A stretch of DNA of 64,000 bases from Saprospiraceae bacterium (GTDB lineage: Bacteria > Bacteroidota > Bacteroidia > Chitinophagales > Saprospiraceae), in NCBI GenBank assembly GCA_027486765.1, contig JAIXOO010000235.1, positions 1 to 64,000 of the forward strand, written 5' to 3'. Below are positions 42,888 through 52,250 of the stretch, piece by piece. The translations under genes were made by a program, and so were the position numbers. Position 1 is the stretch's first letter. The number at the start of each line of letters is the position of its first letter. The notes below the pieces were generated by a model. That model saw only the letters and a list, made by a program, of their open reading frames with translations, searched no databases and was not told the origin of the DNA.

Positions 42888-44079
42888 CCGGATACAAACC
42901 CGAAGCCAGCCCTACTACCGTACAAGTCAACACCGCCATGGAAATCCACATCCAAGGGAACAAGAAAGAGCCGCCCATGAAGTAAGTCACGGTGTTGCCA
43001 ATCAATACGCCGAGGATGATGCCCAAAAAGCCACCCATCAAGGAAATCACCACGGCTTCGGTGAGGAATTGGATCAGGATATGTCGCCGGGTGGCACCTA
43101 GGGCTTTACTGATGCCTACTTCCCGCGTTCGTTCGGTTACCGATACCAGCATGATGTTCATCAAGCCAATGGCAGCACCCAATAAGGTGATCAGCCCGAT
43201 ACCTGCCGCAGCGGCCCGGAAATAAACCGTATTCTCCTTGATGATGCCAATCAAACTGTCACTTTTGGTAATTTCAAAATCGTTGTCTTGCGAAGCCCGC
43301 AGCTTGCGGATGTTGCGCAAAAGGCCCGTAGCAATCGCAATGGCATTGTCGATTTGGGTCGGGTCGGTTACCGCTACCATGATGCGGTAGTTGGTATTTT
43401 GAGTGGCGTAAGACATTTTACCAGTGTACAGTGGAATGATGATGCGGCGATCCTCATCCTGATTCATGCTGGAGCCTTTGGATTTGAGTACCCCAATCAC
43501 CGTGAGTTTCATACTCCCTGTAGAAATGGTTTGCCCAATGGCCTTATCGGCTTTTCCTTTGAACAACAGCTTGACAACCTCAGCCCCAATGATGGTGACG
43601 TATCCACCACTATTCACTTCTCTGGCCGTAAATCCGCGGCCTATTTCCAGGTCAAAACCTTTTGCTTCCAGGTAATTTTCATCTGCTGCAAAAACCAGCA
43701 TGACCGGGTTGGTCTTTTCCTTGCCCGAACGCAGTGCAGCATTGTTCGTACAACGGAATGAAATGGCCGTACGCGCATTGAACCGAAAGCGCTCTTTAAA
43801 AGCCGTTGATTGTTGGAAGGTGAATACTTCTCCACGTTTGGCTACCTGGCCTCCCCGGTTGCCCCGCACCCCTTCATCAAACTTGGGGTCCACATCAAAA
43901 GCATTGGCCCCCAAATAGGATAAATTGCTGCTCAGCGAATAGATGGCACTGTCGATCGCCGTCAAAATGCCCACCAGGGCCATAATGCCCAGAGCAATAA
44001 TCAGTAGGGTAAGTACTGCTCTTAATGAATTGGCTCGGATAGAGCGGAAGGCCAAATTGATATTTTCAGTAAAATTCAT
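42838..44079 (-). CDS. MacB-type ABC transporter permease (single FtsX domain)
   Basis: A 413-residue inner-membrane protein: N-terminal helix ([28 protein letters not shown]), a MacB-like periplasmic core ([36 protein letters not shown]) and a C-terminal FtsX domain with three TM segments ([41 protein letters not shown]). It is about half the length of the other two permeases here, as in classical MacB/LolC-like proteins. No ATPase gene is adjacent. The 3' end overlaps the Nudix gene. Confidence 0.92.
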   Translation of the reverse strand: MNFTENINLAFRSIRANSLRAVLTLLIIALGIMALVGILTAIDSAIYSLSSNLSYLGANAFDVDPKFDEGVRGNRGGQVAKRGEVFTFQQSTAFKERFRFNARTAISFRCTNNAALRSGKEKTNPVMLVFAADENYLEAKGFDLEIGRGFTAREVNSGGYVTIIGAEVVKLLFKGKADKAIGQTISTGSMKLTVIGVLKSKGSSMNQDEDRRIIIPLYTGKMSYATQNTNYRIMVAVTDPTQIDNAIAIATGLLRNIRKLRASQDNDFEITKSDSLIGIIKENTVYFRAAAAGIGLITLLGAAIGLMNIMLVSVTERTREVGISKALGATRRHILIQFLTEAVVISLMGGFLGIILGVLIGNTVTYFMGGSFLFPWMWISMAVLTCTVVGLASGLYPAMKAARLDPIESLRYE

Positions 44080-44214
44080 AGCAAAACTATTTCATAGTAA
44101 CGCAGAAAAACTGACTTCCCGATTTTTTGCGTCATATTAAGGTACGAAAGATAAGGTCTTATCGTTAGGGCTAGTGCATTGTTCGATAAAAGGCAGGTCT
44201 TTTTAGACGGGAGA

Positions 44215-44271
44215 GCCTTTGTCTTCCTTATCTTTGCCTTTGTCTTCCTTATCTTTACCTTTGTTTTTCTC
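44215..44271 (+). repeat. 21-bp tandem repeat upstream of rfbA
   Basis: The unit GCCTTTGTCTTCCTTATCTTT occurs about 2.7 times in succession, ending about 22 nt before the rfbA start. Each unit contains TATCTTTG/A, similar to the -7 promoter box, but no TTTG is at the correct distance upstream. Confidence 0.8.
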
Positions 44272-44293
44272 AAACCAATAAAATTAAACTACA

Positions 44294-45172
44294 ATGAAGG
44301 GAATCATTCTGGCTGGTGGCCTCGGTACCCGCTTGTATCCACTCACACTAGCGGTGAGCAAACAGTTGATGCCAGTATACGACAAACCGATGATTTATTA
44401 CCCTTTGTCTACGCTGTTGTCGGCGGGCATTCGGGATATTCTGATCATTTCCACTCCGCATGATTTGCCCAATTTTGCCAAACTATTGGGGGACGGCTCA
44501 GAGATCGGCTGTAACTTTTCTTACGTCGCTCAACACGATCCCAATGGACTGGCGCAAGCCTTTGTATTGGGGGAGGAATTTATTGGAGATGACAGTGCGG
44601 CCCTGATTTTGGGCGACAATATTTTTTATGGCAACGGTTTAAAAGAGTTGTTGCAAGAATCGGTAGACCCTCAAGGCGGAGTGGTTTTTGCCTATCAAGT
44701 AGCCGATCCAGAGCGCTATGGGGTAGTCGAATTTGATAAAAAATTCAAGGCTCTGTCCATTGAAGAAAAACCAGTTCAACCCAAATCCAATTACGCAGTT
44801 CCGGGTCTGTATTTTTACAACAACAGCGTGGTGGAGGTTGCCAAAAACCTGAAACCCAGCGCCAGAGGGGAATACGAGATCACCGACGTCAATAAATACT
44901 ACCTTGAGGAAGGAAAGCTGGAGGTAGGCGTTTTGGGCAGGGGCATCGCCTGGTTGGATACTGGCACCCACCAATCTTTGATGCAAGCAGGGCAATTCAT
45001 CCAGGTCATTGAAGAACGGCAAGGCCTTAAAATTGGCTGCATCGAAGAGGCGGCTTTTGAGATGGGCTTCATCGATGCAACACAAATGGAAGTGCTGGCT
45101 CATCGCTACATGAAGAGTGGATATGGGGAATATTTGATGAATGTTTTGAAAATGAGCCAATTAATCCACTAA
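44294..45172 (+). CDS. rfbA: glucose-1-phosphate thymidylyltransferase
   Basis: A 292-residue enzyme making dTDP-glucose from dTTP and glucose-1-phosphate, the first step toward dTDP-rhamnose and related cell-surface sugars. Signatures: [18 protein letters not shown] (nucleotide binding), [28 protein letters not shown], and [15 protein letters not shown]. Length is normal. No rfbB, C or D is adjacent. It is followed after 22 nt by a dipeptidase, with which no functional link is obvious. Confidence 0.97.
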   Translation: MKGIILAGGLGTRLYPLTLAVSKQLMPVYDKPMIYYPLSTLLSAGIRDILIISTPHDLPNFAKLLGDGSEIGCNFSYVAQHDPNGLAQAFVLGEEFIGDDSAALILGDNIFYGNGLKELLQESVDPQGGVVFAYQVADPERYGVVEFDKKFKALSIEEKPVQPKSNYAVPGLYFYNNSVVEVAKNLKPSARGEYEITDVNKYYLEEGKLEVGVLGRGIAWLDTGTHQSLMQAGQFIQVIEERQGLKIGCIEEAAFEMGFIDATQMEVLAHRYMKSGYGEYLMNVLKMSQLIH

Positions 45173-45194
45173 TGTCCTTATACCAATTTCTCCA

Positions 45195-46292
45195 ATGACA
45201 ACAACACCTACCACCACCTCACTCTTCACCATCGACGCCCACCTCGACCTCAGCATGAACGCCATGGAATGGAATCGGGACCTGCGGCGACCCATCAATG
45301 AAATCAATGCCCGTGAGCAAGGCCTGCACGACAAACCCGACCGCAGCCAGGGCACCGTGAGCTTTCCTGAACTACGCAAAGGTAACGTGGGCCTGGTGGT
45401 GGCTACCCAAATTGCCCGTTTTGTGGCTCCCGACAATCCCTTGCCGGGCTGGCATTCCCCCGAACAAGCCTGGGCGCATACCCAAGCGCAACTGGCCTGG
45501 TACCAGGCGATGGTGGCGGCAGGTGAGATGGTGCAAATCCGCGATTTGGAAGGCCTGGAGCAGCATTTGAGTTTTTGGAACGATGGGCAAGATACTGCAC
45601 AGAAACCCGTGGGCTTTATCCTCAGTCTGGAAGGCGCCGACTCGATCGTCAGCGTAGAGCACCTCGAAATCGCCTATGCCTATGGCCTGCGCGCCATTGG
45701 CCCTGCGCATTACGGCCCCGGTCGTTATGCCAACGGCACTGACGCTACGGGTAAAATGGGGCAGATCGGGCTCGATTTGTTGAAAAAAATCGAATCCCTA
45801 AATATGATTCTGGATGCCACCCACCTCTGCGATGATGTTTTTTGGCAAGCCATGGATCACTTCTCGGGGGCCGTGTGGGCCAGTCACAACAACTGCCGGG
45901 CTCTGGTAGACCACAACCGTCAATTTTCTGACGAACAGCTCAAGGTCTTGATCGAACGCGACGCCGTAATCGGGGCTGCATTTGATTCCTGGATGATTGT
46001 ACCCAATTGGGTGCGGGGAAAATCCACGCCTCTGGGTATGGATTCTAACCTGGACAAGGTGGTGCGCCACATCGACCACATTTGCCAATTGGCCGGGAAT
46101 GCCCGGCATGTGGGCATTGGATCAGACCTGGACGGGGCCTTTGGCCGGGAGCAATGTCCGTATGACATCGAGACCATTGCGGATTTACAAAAGTTGATTC
46201 CCGTTTTGCAAAGCCATGGTTACAGCGATGCGGACATTGAAGGGGTAATGCATGGGAATTGGTTGCGTTTTTTGCGGCGGGTATGGGGGTAG
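45195..46292 (+). CDS. M19-family (renal-type) dipeptidase
   Basis: A 365-residue zinc dipeptidase without a signal peptide. Metal-site motifs: FTIDAHLDLSMNAMEWNRDL (His16, Asp18), a bridging Glu in LSLEGADSI, and C-terminal His-containing LDATHLCDDVF and VWASHNNCRALVDH, then GIGSDLDGAFG. The family cleaves dipeptides, including some with D-amino acids. The true cellular role is unknown. Confidence 0.92.
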   Translation: MTTTPTTTSLFTIDAHLDLSMNAMEWNRDLRRPINEINAREQGLHDKPDRSQGTVSFPELRKGNVGLVVATQIARFVAPDNPLPGWHSPEQAWAHTQAQLAWYQAMVAAGEMVQIRDLEGLEQHLSFWNDGQDTAQKPVGFILSLEGADSIVSVEHLEIAYAYGLRAIGPAHYGPGRYANGTDATGKMGQIGLDLLKKIESLNMILDATHLCDDVFWQAMDHFSGAVWASHNNCRALVDHNRQFSDEQLKVLIERDAVIGAAFDSWMIVPNWVRGKSTPLGMDSNLDKVVRHIDHICQLAGNARHVGIGSDLDGAFGREQCPYDIETIADLQKLIPVLQSHGYSDADIEGVMHGNWLRFLRRVWG

Positions 46293-46342
46293 GAACTACT
46301 CTACATCAAAAGCAGCGCAGCCGCTGAGCATCGTAGATGCAT

Positions 46343-46453
46343 AACTAAGGTGTTCTAAGGTGACTAAGGTGGTTCAAAAAAAGAAATAAAGGATGGTTTT
46401 GAACACTTTAGACGTTTTATTGAACCACCTTAGGCACCTTAGAACATCTTAGT
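46343..46453. repeat. inverted repeat of CTAAGGTG words
   Basis: The left arm ACTAAGGTGTTCTAAGGTGACTAAGGTGGTTCAA pairs with the right arm TTGAACCACC...TTAGAACATCTTAGT. It lies in the 362-nt gap between the dipeptidase and the permease genes. It belongs to the same word family as 7437-7534. The rest of the gap shows no ORF worth calling. Confidence 0.86.
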
Positions 46454-46654
46454 TTACAATACGCCTTCGGCGCTTGCGAGTGAAACTGCTCTTGCGTAAT
46501 AAGTAGAAATTACGTATGTCCGATTCTACGCCCAATTGCTCGTTATTGAACAGTCGCAGCGAACACCGTTTTACACAAAACATTACAAATCAATCTTTTA
46601 TTCTTTTTGGCACAGCGTTTGATCCAGGAACAATACACTTTCAAGCGCCACAAC

Positions 46655-49114
46655 ATGTTGTACAATTACCTAAAAATCGCCCTGCGCAATCTCCTGCGAA
46701 ACAAATTATCGACTACGCTAAATATAGCTGGCCTCACCTTTGGCCTTACTTGCTTTTTTATCCTGGGTCTTTTTGTCCTGGACGAGCTCACCTTTGATCG
46801 GCATCATCCTCATTCAGACCGCATCTACCGAGTCATCAAACAGCGAAAAACACCTACTGAGTCCCTGAACATTGCCGGAGCAAGCTATAAACTGGCGGAA
46901 GAATCAAAAAAAAGCATCGGGGAAATCGAAAATACTGCCCGGATTACCCAGGGAGGCAGAGACAACCTGGAAAACCTGGCCAATCGAAAAAAAATCAACG
47001 AAGAAGTTACCGTAGCCAACAATGGCTTGATGGAAATTTTTGATTTTGATGCGCTTGATGGCAACCCCAAAACTGCCCTGATCGAGCCCTATTCCATCGT
47101 CATTGTGGAAGATTTGGCCCTGCAATTGTTTGGCAGTACACAGGTAGCTGGCAAAACGCTGAAATGGCACGGTATGGAGCAACCCTTTAAAATCAGCGCC
47201 GTCCTCAAAAACCACCCCCGCAATTCTAGCTTCAATTTTAGCTCGGTGTATTCCGAAAGTACCTATTTATCCGACTCCGAATATCTGACGGAATTGAATG
47301 CCGATTGGGGATCCCATGATTTTTTGGTGTATACCCTTTTGAGAAAAAATGCCAACCCGCAGTCGGTCGCCCAAAAAATGCGCAACTTGCTGTATGCCAA
47401 TTATAAACCCGACGCCGGAATCGCTCTTTCATATAGCCTTCAAGCGCTGCAAGACGTGCATCTCCATTCTGAAAACATCCTGGACAGTGCTAACATTGGT
47501 ACGCCAGCTGCGCCAGGAAACAGCTCATTGTTGTACCTCAAAATATTTGCCCTGGTGGCACTTTTTGTCTTGACCGTTGCCTGCATCAACTACATGAACC
47601 TCACTACCGCCAAAGCTTCCACGCGGTGTAAAGAAATTGGCATCAAAAAGGCGGTGGGGGCTTTTAGAGGGCAATTGATCACACAATTGTTGATTGAATC
47701 GGTTTTGGTCACTACGATTTCCTTTGGTTTGGCGGTTTTGTTGGTCAATCTGATCCTGCCCTTGTTTAATGAATTCACCAAAAAGGAACTTTCTCTCGGA
47801 TTTTCGACCGATTACCGCATTTGGCTTTCCGCATTTTTGATGGCCATCCTGACGGGCTTGATGGCAGGGTCTTATCCAGCCTTGATGCTTTCCCGTTTTA
47901 GCCCAAATATGTTATTGAAGAGCCTGAAAGCCCAAAAAAGCTCCGACTTTTCCCTGCGCAAGGGTTTGGTGGTGTTTCAGTTTGCGGTTTCGGTGTTCAT
48001 GATCATTGCCACCATGGTGGTGTTTTTACAAGTCCGTTATGTGCACAACAAAGACCTTGGTTTCAACCAGGAACTACTCGTGGTAATGGACATAAACAGT
48101 GGTGCCATCCGCAGGGCTGCATCAACGATTGTTACAGAGATCGGTAAACTCCCCAACGTAAAAACCGTATCGACCACTTCGCGGGTGCCCGGCGAATGGA
48201 AAAACCTTCCTTCGGTTAAAATCAGGCAAGAGGGTCGCCTGGACGAGCAAAAAGAAGCTTTCTTTTTAGGGATAGATGAACATTTTTCCCAAACTTTTGA
48301 GGTTGAATTGTTACAAGGTAAAAACTTCAGCGGCACTGGCGATTCTGCATCGGTCATCCTCAACGAAACCGCCGCCAAACTGCTGAACATCCAAGAGCCT
48401 TCGGATCAATTGATCGAAATTCCGGCGGCTTCCTATGGCCTCAGTTTTAATCCGCTACGCAACAATCAGGTGTTTAAAGCGCGGGTGATTGGGATTGTCA
48501 AGGATTTTCATTTCCAGACTTTGCGGGAAAAAATCGCGCCTTTGGTGATGGCTTATCAGCAAAATCCCATCCACAGCATCGATTATTACACGGCGAGAAT
48601 TGAGGCTAAAGATGCCAGCACAACCATCAAAGCCATGGAGGCTATTTTGGCAAAAGTTGATCCCGCCGAATTGTTTGAATACCATTACCTCGACCAGCAA
48701 TTGGCGCTTTTTTACGCAGAAGATGCCCGCCGCGAAACCATGTTGATTTGGATGGCCCTGGCCACGGTCTTGATCGCTTGTTTGGGGCTATTTGGTCTGG
48801 CCACCTATGCAGCAGAACAAAGAATCCGGGAAATTGGGGTGCGCAAAGTACTAGGGGCAAGTGTACTAAGCTTGGCCAACTTACTCTCCATCGACTTTTT
48901 GAAATTGGTCGGCATTGCCATCGCGATCGCCTTCCCGATTGCCTATTGGGCGATGAACAAATGGCTGCTGGAATTTGCCTACCACATTGAAATCAAGTGG
49001 TGGGTGTACGTTTTGGCTGGCCTGATCGCCATTACGATTGCACTGTTGACGGTGAGCTATCAGGCGATAAAGGCTGCTTTGATGAACCCGATTAAGAGTT
49101 TGAAGACGGAGTAA
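46655..49114 (+). CDS. MacB/FtsX-type ABC transporter permease (two FtsX domains)
   Basis: An 819-residue inner-membrane protein starting at ATG 46655 (MLYNYLKIALRNLLRNKLST); the track's upstream start is not family-like. It shows TM1, MacB core, FtsX domain 1 (TAKASTRCKEIGIKKAVGAF), a second core, and FtsX domain 2 (EQRIREIGVRKVLGASVLSL, KAALMNPIKSLKTE). It is a paralogue of 5073-7433 with the same layout. No ATPase gene is adjacent. Possible roles include export or signalling of antimicrobial peptides or lipids; none is demonstrated. Confidence 0.92.
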   Translation: MLYNYLKIALRNLLRNKLSTTLNIAGLTFGLTCFFILGLFVLDELTFDRHHPHSDRIYRVIKQRKTPTESLNIAGASYKLAEESKKSIGEIENTARITQGGRDNLENLANRKKINEEVTVANNGLMEIFDFDALDGNPKTALIEPYSIVIVEDLALQLFGSTQVAGKTLKWHGMEQPFKISAVLKNHPRNSSFNFSSVYSESTYLSDSEYLTELNADWGSHDFLVYTLLRKNANPQSVAQKMRNLLYANYKPDAGIALSYSLQALQDVHLHSENILDSANIGTPAAPGNSSLLYLKIFALVALFVLTVACINYMNLTTAKASTRCKEIGIKKAVGAFRGQLITQLLIESVLVTTISFGLAVLLVNLILPLFNEFTKKELSLGFSTDYRIWLSAFLMAILTGLMAGSYPALMLSRFSPNMLLKSLKAQKSSDFSLRKGLVVFQFAVSVFMIIATMVVFLQVRYVHNKDLGFNQELLVVMDINSGAIRRAASTIVTEIGKLPNVKTVSTTSRVPGEWKNLPSVKIRQEGRLDEQKEAFFLGIDEHFSQTFEVELLQGKNFSGTGDSASVILNETAAKLLNIQEPSDQLIEIPAASYGLSFNPLRNNQVFKARVIGIVKDFHFQTLREKIAPLVMAYQQNPIHSIDYYTARIEAKDASTTIKAMEAILAKVDPAELFEYHYLDQQLALFYAEDARRETMLIWMALATVLIACLGLFGLATYAAEQRIREIGVRKVLGASVLSLANLLSIDFLKLVGIAIAIAFPIAYWAMNKWLLEFAYHIEIKWWVYVLAGLIAITIALLTVSYQAIKAALMNPIKSLKTE

Positions 49115-49131
49115 ATTTGGTTTTTGGGGTT

Positions 49132-49800
49132 CTAATTTACTGGTTTCCCTTTACGCAAAGCCTTTAAAAAGCCCCGTACCTCTCGTTCAGCCAAAAGCCG
49201 ATGGTACAAATTCCCAAAAAGGATGCACAAAATCCCGATCACAAAAATCGAGTTGCGCGATACTTCCACCGTTTTGGCATGCATTTCGTAAAAAGGGCGG
49301 ATCAGCAACACTTCCAAGGCTATCACAAAAGCGGTGAGCAGAAACAAAAACACCGCTACTGCGTGAGCGTTGCTGCGGATTTGGGGATAATGGGTACGCA
49401 GGCATTTTTTCAAAAACAAAATGGCACCCTGATCTTCACGATCCATGCGCAATAACTCGGCCAGGACGTGCTCCGCTTTTTGAAACTGCCCGGTATGGTA
49501 CAAAGAGGCTGCTTTGCGGAACAGCATGCGCCGAAAGAGATCCTCCCCCTTGTATTCCAAAATGTTGTTGCTGATCGTGGTTTCAATCACCACGTCTACC
49601 ATCAACAAATGTTCGCGGTAAGCCCCCACCTCAAACAGTGCAGTAACATAAGCCGCCAACACCTCAAAGTATTCCTCAAAATCCAGTTCGCGAATCTCCT
49701 TTTCATTTTCTTCAAAAAAATGAATCAACTCCTGGAATGCCGTTTCATCCAAGCTCAAAAAAGTGCGATAGGTTTTGGAGTAATACGTTGGTTTATACAT
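49132..49800 (-). CDS. two-TM membrane protein with helical cytoplasmic domain
   Basis: A 222-residue protein: TPR-like helical N-terminal part (ETAFQELIHFFEENEKEIREL, FRKAASLYHTGQFQKAEHVLAELL), then two TM helices (AVAVFLFLLTAFVIALEVLLI and IFVIGILCILFGNLYHRLL). No family recognised. It follows the cyclase gene by 7 nt, so the two form an operon. Function unknown. Confidence 0.72.
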   Translation of the reverse strand: MYKPTYYSKTYRTFLSLDETAFQELIHFFEENEKEIRELDFEEYFEVLAAYVTALFEVGAYREHLLMVDVVIETTISNNILEYKGEDLFRRMLFRKAASLYHTGQFQKAEHVLAELLRMDREDQGAILFLKKCLRTHYPQIRSNAHAVAVFLFLLTAFVIALEVLLIRPFYEMHAKTVEVSRNSIFVIGILCILFGNLYHRLLAEREVRGFLKALRKGKPVN

Positions 49801-49807
49801 GACGATG

Positions 49808-50566
49808 TTACGGTTTCAAAGTATAAAGCACAGGTTTACTTGGGCTGACGTCTAGTTCCAGGGATGCAATCTGAATGTTGAGCAAATAATCGCCATCGGG
49901 CAGTTCCGACGGCACATAAATCAACTCGGTAATGGTGCACTCGCTACGCGGATCATCAGGATATTGCCAAAAAGCTTTGTGCCCCAATAAATCGCCTCCG
50001 TCCTCTTCCCGATCCACCGAGGGCAAATCCAGAAGTAAGTGCTGTACTCCTCGTTTAACCAAAAATGCGATGGCTTCGTGGTGCACGTATGGCGGATTAC
50101 TGCCCGAATAATTTTGGCGCAATTTGCGTTCATCATTGGGCAAAGTGCGGATAACCAGCGCTTCGGGTATCTGGGTAACAAACAAATCTTCCAATTGTTG
50201 TCGCATAATGACCCGATCACCATTGTCCAGCCGCTGCGGCCAAATACTTACCAATTTGGCGAAAAAATGAAAGCGGCGCAAGCACTGGTGGATGGTATAT
50301 TTTTCGCGGGCAATGTGTCCTACACACTCGGTATGGGTACCGTTGCCGTGGGGATTGATTTTGAGGTTGTAAAAATTGACCGCGCCACCCCGATTGGTGT
50401 CGCCGATGAAGCCAAATTCAGGTGCTTCTACGGGCCAAAATTCGGGATGAGGGGCATAAAAACAATTCGCGTTGTCTTCCCCTGCTACCAGCGGCATACT
50501 GATGTCGATCGGTGCAGCCAAATCAACAGATCGAGTTTGGTCTAAAAATTGTACGGTTGCTTGCAT
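49808..50566 (-). CDS. cyclase-family (kynurenine formamidase-like) protein
   Basis: A 252-residue member of the cyclase/Kyn formamidase fold. The metal-binding motif is HGNGTHTECVGH (His73, His78, with a third His at about 84), a variant of the usual HxGTHxDxPxH, so one ligand position may differ. Other family features are DISMPLV near the start and the YSGSNPPYVHHEAIAFLVKRGVQHLLLDLPSVDRE region, which contains a conserved Asp/Glu. The family includes arylformamidases and other amidohydrolases; the substrate is unknown. Confidence 0.85.
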   Translation of the reverse strand: MQATVQFLDQTRSVDLAAPIDISMPLVAGEDNANCFYAPHPEFWPVEAPEFGFIGDTNRGGAVNFYNLKINPHGNGTHTECVGHIAREKYTIHQCLRRFHFFAKLVSIWPQRLDNGDRVIMRQQLEDLFVTQIPEALVIRTLPNDERKLRQNYSGSNPPYVHHEAIAFLVKRGVQHLLLDLPSVDREEDGGDLLGHKAFWQYPDDPRSECTITELIYVPSELPDGDYLLNIQIASLELDVSPSKPVLYTLKP

Positions 50567-50712
50567 GCTTATTTTTAGGGTGTACTACCGTTCACAGGTT
50601 TTTATGCAACGTTAAATAAATTTTAATTATCAATCGCTTGATATTGATTAACTTTTCGCCACCGTTGAAAAACGTGTTGACTAAGTGCGAGTTTGTAAAC
50701 AATCCCTTCATC

Positions 50713-52164
50713 ATGAATTTTTTGAAAAATAGCCTATTGATTTGTATGTCGTTTTTGGTGTACGGATGTGCCCATGCGCAACCCAAGGACGTGGAAGAAA
50801 AAATGGCCTATGTGGAGCGTTATCGCCTCTTGGCCGTAGAAGAAATGGAACGCACCGGCATTCCGGCCAGCATCAAACTGGGCCAGGGACTGTTGGAGTC
50901 GCGTTGGGGCACCAGTGATTTGTCTCGCCTGGCCAACAACCATTTTGGCATCAAATGTGGCAAAGACTGGAACGGCGAAGGTTACTACAAAGAAGACGAC
51001 GACCTCAATGATAAAGGTGAGCTGATCAAATCCTGCTTCCGTGTTTACGGTAGTGCAGAGCAGTGTTACCGCGACCATTCGGCCTTCCTGATGAATCCAG
51101 CCAAAAAAGAAAGGTATGGCCCGTTATTTGAACTCAAACGGACGGATTACAAAGCTTGGGCCGAAGGCTTGAAAAAAGGGGGCTACGCCACCGATCCTGG
51201 CTACCCCAGTAAGTTGATCAAGCTGATTGAAGACTTCGATCTGCACCGTTACGACGAAATCACCTACCAGGATTTGTTGTCTGAAATTGGCACTTTGCCT
51301 ACACTTACCCAGCCCGATTCACCTGAAAAACCCAAACCCATTTTGGTCGTAGGGGTGCCACAGTCCACCAACGATGTAAAATTCATCGTTGCTGCGGCCG
51401 GTCAAACCGTAAAAGACATTGCCTCCAAGCAATACGTATCCCCCAAAGCCCTGATGCACCACAATGCCCACATCAGCGGGGCCGACGAGCCGCTCCAAGC
51501 AGGCACGCGGGTGTTTTTGCAATCCAAACCCAAAGGCTGGCGGGGTCAGGAAACCTACCACAAGGTGCGCAAAGAAGAAAAGATGATTGACATTTCGGTG
51601 CTCTACGCCATCGACCTGGACAAACTTTACATCCGCAATAAGATGAGTCACGGGCAAGAGCCTGCTGAAAATGCGCAAGTCAAAATTCGGGGTGGAAAAA
51701 TCAAAAAGCAGCCAAAACTGAAGAGCGACCAGCCCGATAAAAAACCAACGCCAATGCCAACTGTGCCCCAAACCAGCACACCCAGCAAGGTCAGTACCAC
51801 CTCAACCATTCCCCCAGCTACCACTTCTTCTACCAACAACGGATCCAAAACTAGTGTACCAGCAAGCAAAGTGCCCGTCATCAACGGAAGTACCACTGCT
51901 GCTGAGTCGTCCAATAACAAGGTCAATCCAGCAAACAACGGAGGGAGCGATCCTTTTGGCAAATCCAACCCCGCACCAAGTTCGGGTACACAAAGTGCAG
52001 GTGGCACAGGCTCCGTTGTCGCGCCACAATACCACCTGGTGATGGAAGGAGATACGCTGGAGAGTTTGGCACAAAAATTCAAAACCTCTATTGATGGGCT
52101 GAAGAAGCTCAATAATTTGAATAGTTCAGAATGTAAGGTGGGGTCGCGGATTCGGGTGAAATAA
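50713..52164 (+). CDS. secreted N-acetylglucosaminidase-like hydrolase with LysM domains
   Basis: A 483-residue protein starting at ATG 50713 (signal peptide, possible lipobox VYGC). The glucosaminidase domain (about 25-170) shows GIPASIKLGQGLLESRWG (catalytic Glu), NNHFGIKCG, YGSAEQCYRDHSAFL and YATDPGYPSKLIKLIE, as in FlgJ-like muramidases. A degenerate LysM follows, then a Thr/Ser/Pro/Asn-rich linker (about 350-435), and a C-terminal LysM (YHLVMEGDTLESLAQKFKTS). It cleaves or remodels peptidoglycan. Confidence 0.92.
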   Translation: MNFLKNSLLICMSFLVYGCAHAQPKDVEEKMAYVERYRLLAVEEMERTGIPASIKLGQGLLESRWGTSDLSRLANNHFGIKCGKDWNGEGYYKEDDDLNDKGELIKSCFRVYGSAEQCYRDHSAFLMNPAKKERYGPLFELKRTDYKAWAEGLKKGGYATDPGYPSKLIKLIEDFDLHRYDEITYQDLLSEIGTLPTLTQPDSPEKPKPILVVGVPQSTNDVKFIVAAAGQTVKDIASKQYVSPKALMHHNAHISGADEPLQAGTRVFLQSKPKGWRGQETYHKVRKEEKMIDISVLYAIDLDKLYIRNKMSHGQEPAENAQVKIRGGKIKKQPKLKSDQPDKKPTPMPTVPQTSTPSKVSTTSTIPPATTSSTNNGSKTSVPASKVPVINGSTTAAESSNNKVNPANNGGSDPFGKSNPAPSSGTQSAGGTGSVVAPQYHLVMEGDTLESLAQKFKTSIDGLKKLNNLNSSECKVGSRIRVK

Positions 52165-52250
52165 AACTAAGTAGGGGGGCAATTTTTTTTGTTGCCCTAA
52201 GTGCCCGCCAAAACGTTTCTTTCCTGCATCTATCCTTCAAAATTGGCTTT

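Noticed and set aside
52176-52198. Hairpin GGGCAATTTTTTTTGTTGCCC as a member of the GGGGC...ACTACT family
   Set aside because: It shares only the GGGGCAA start; the rest and the ACTACT end are missing.
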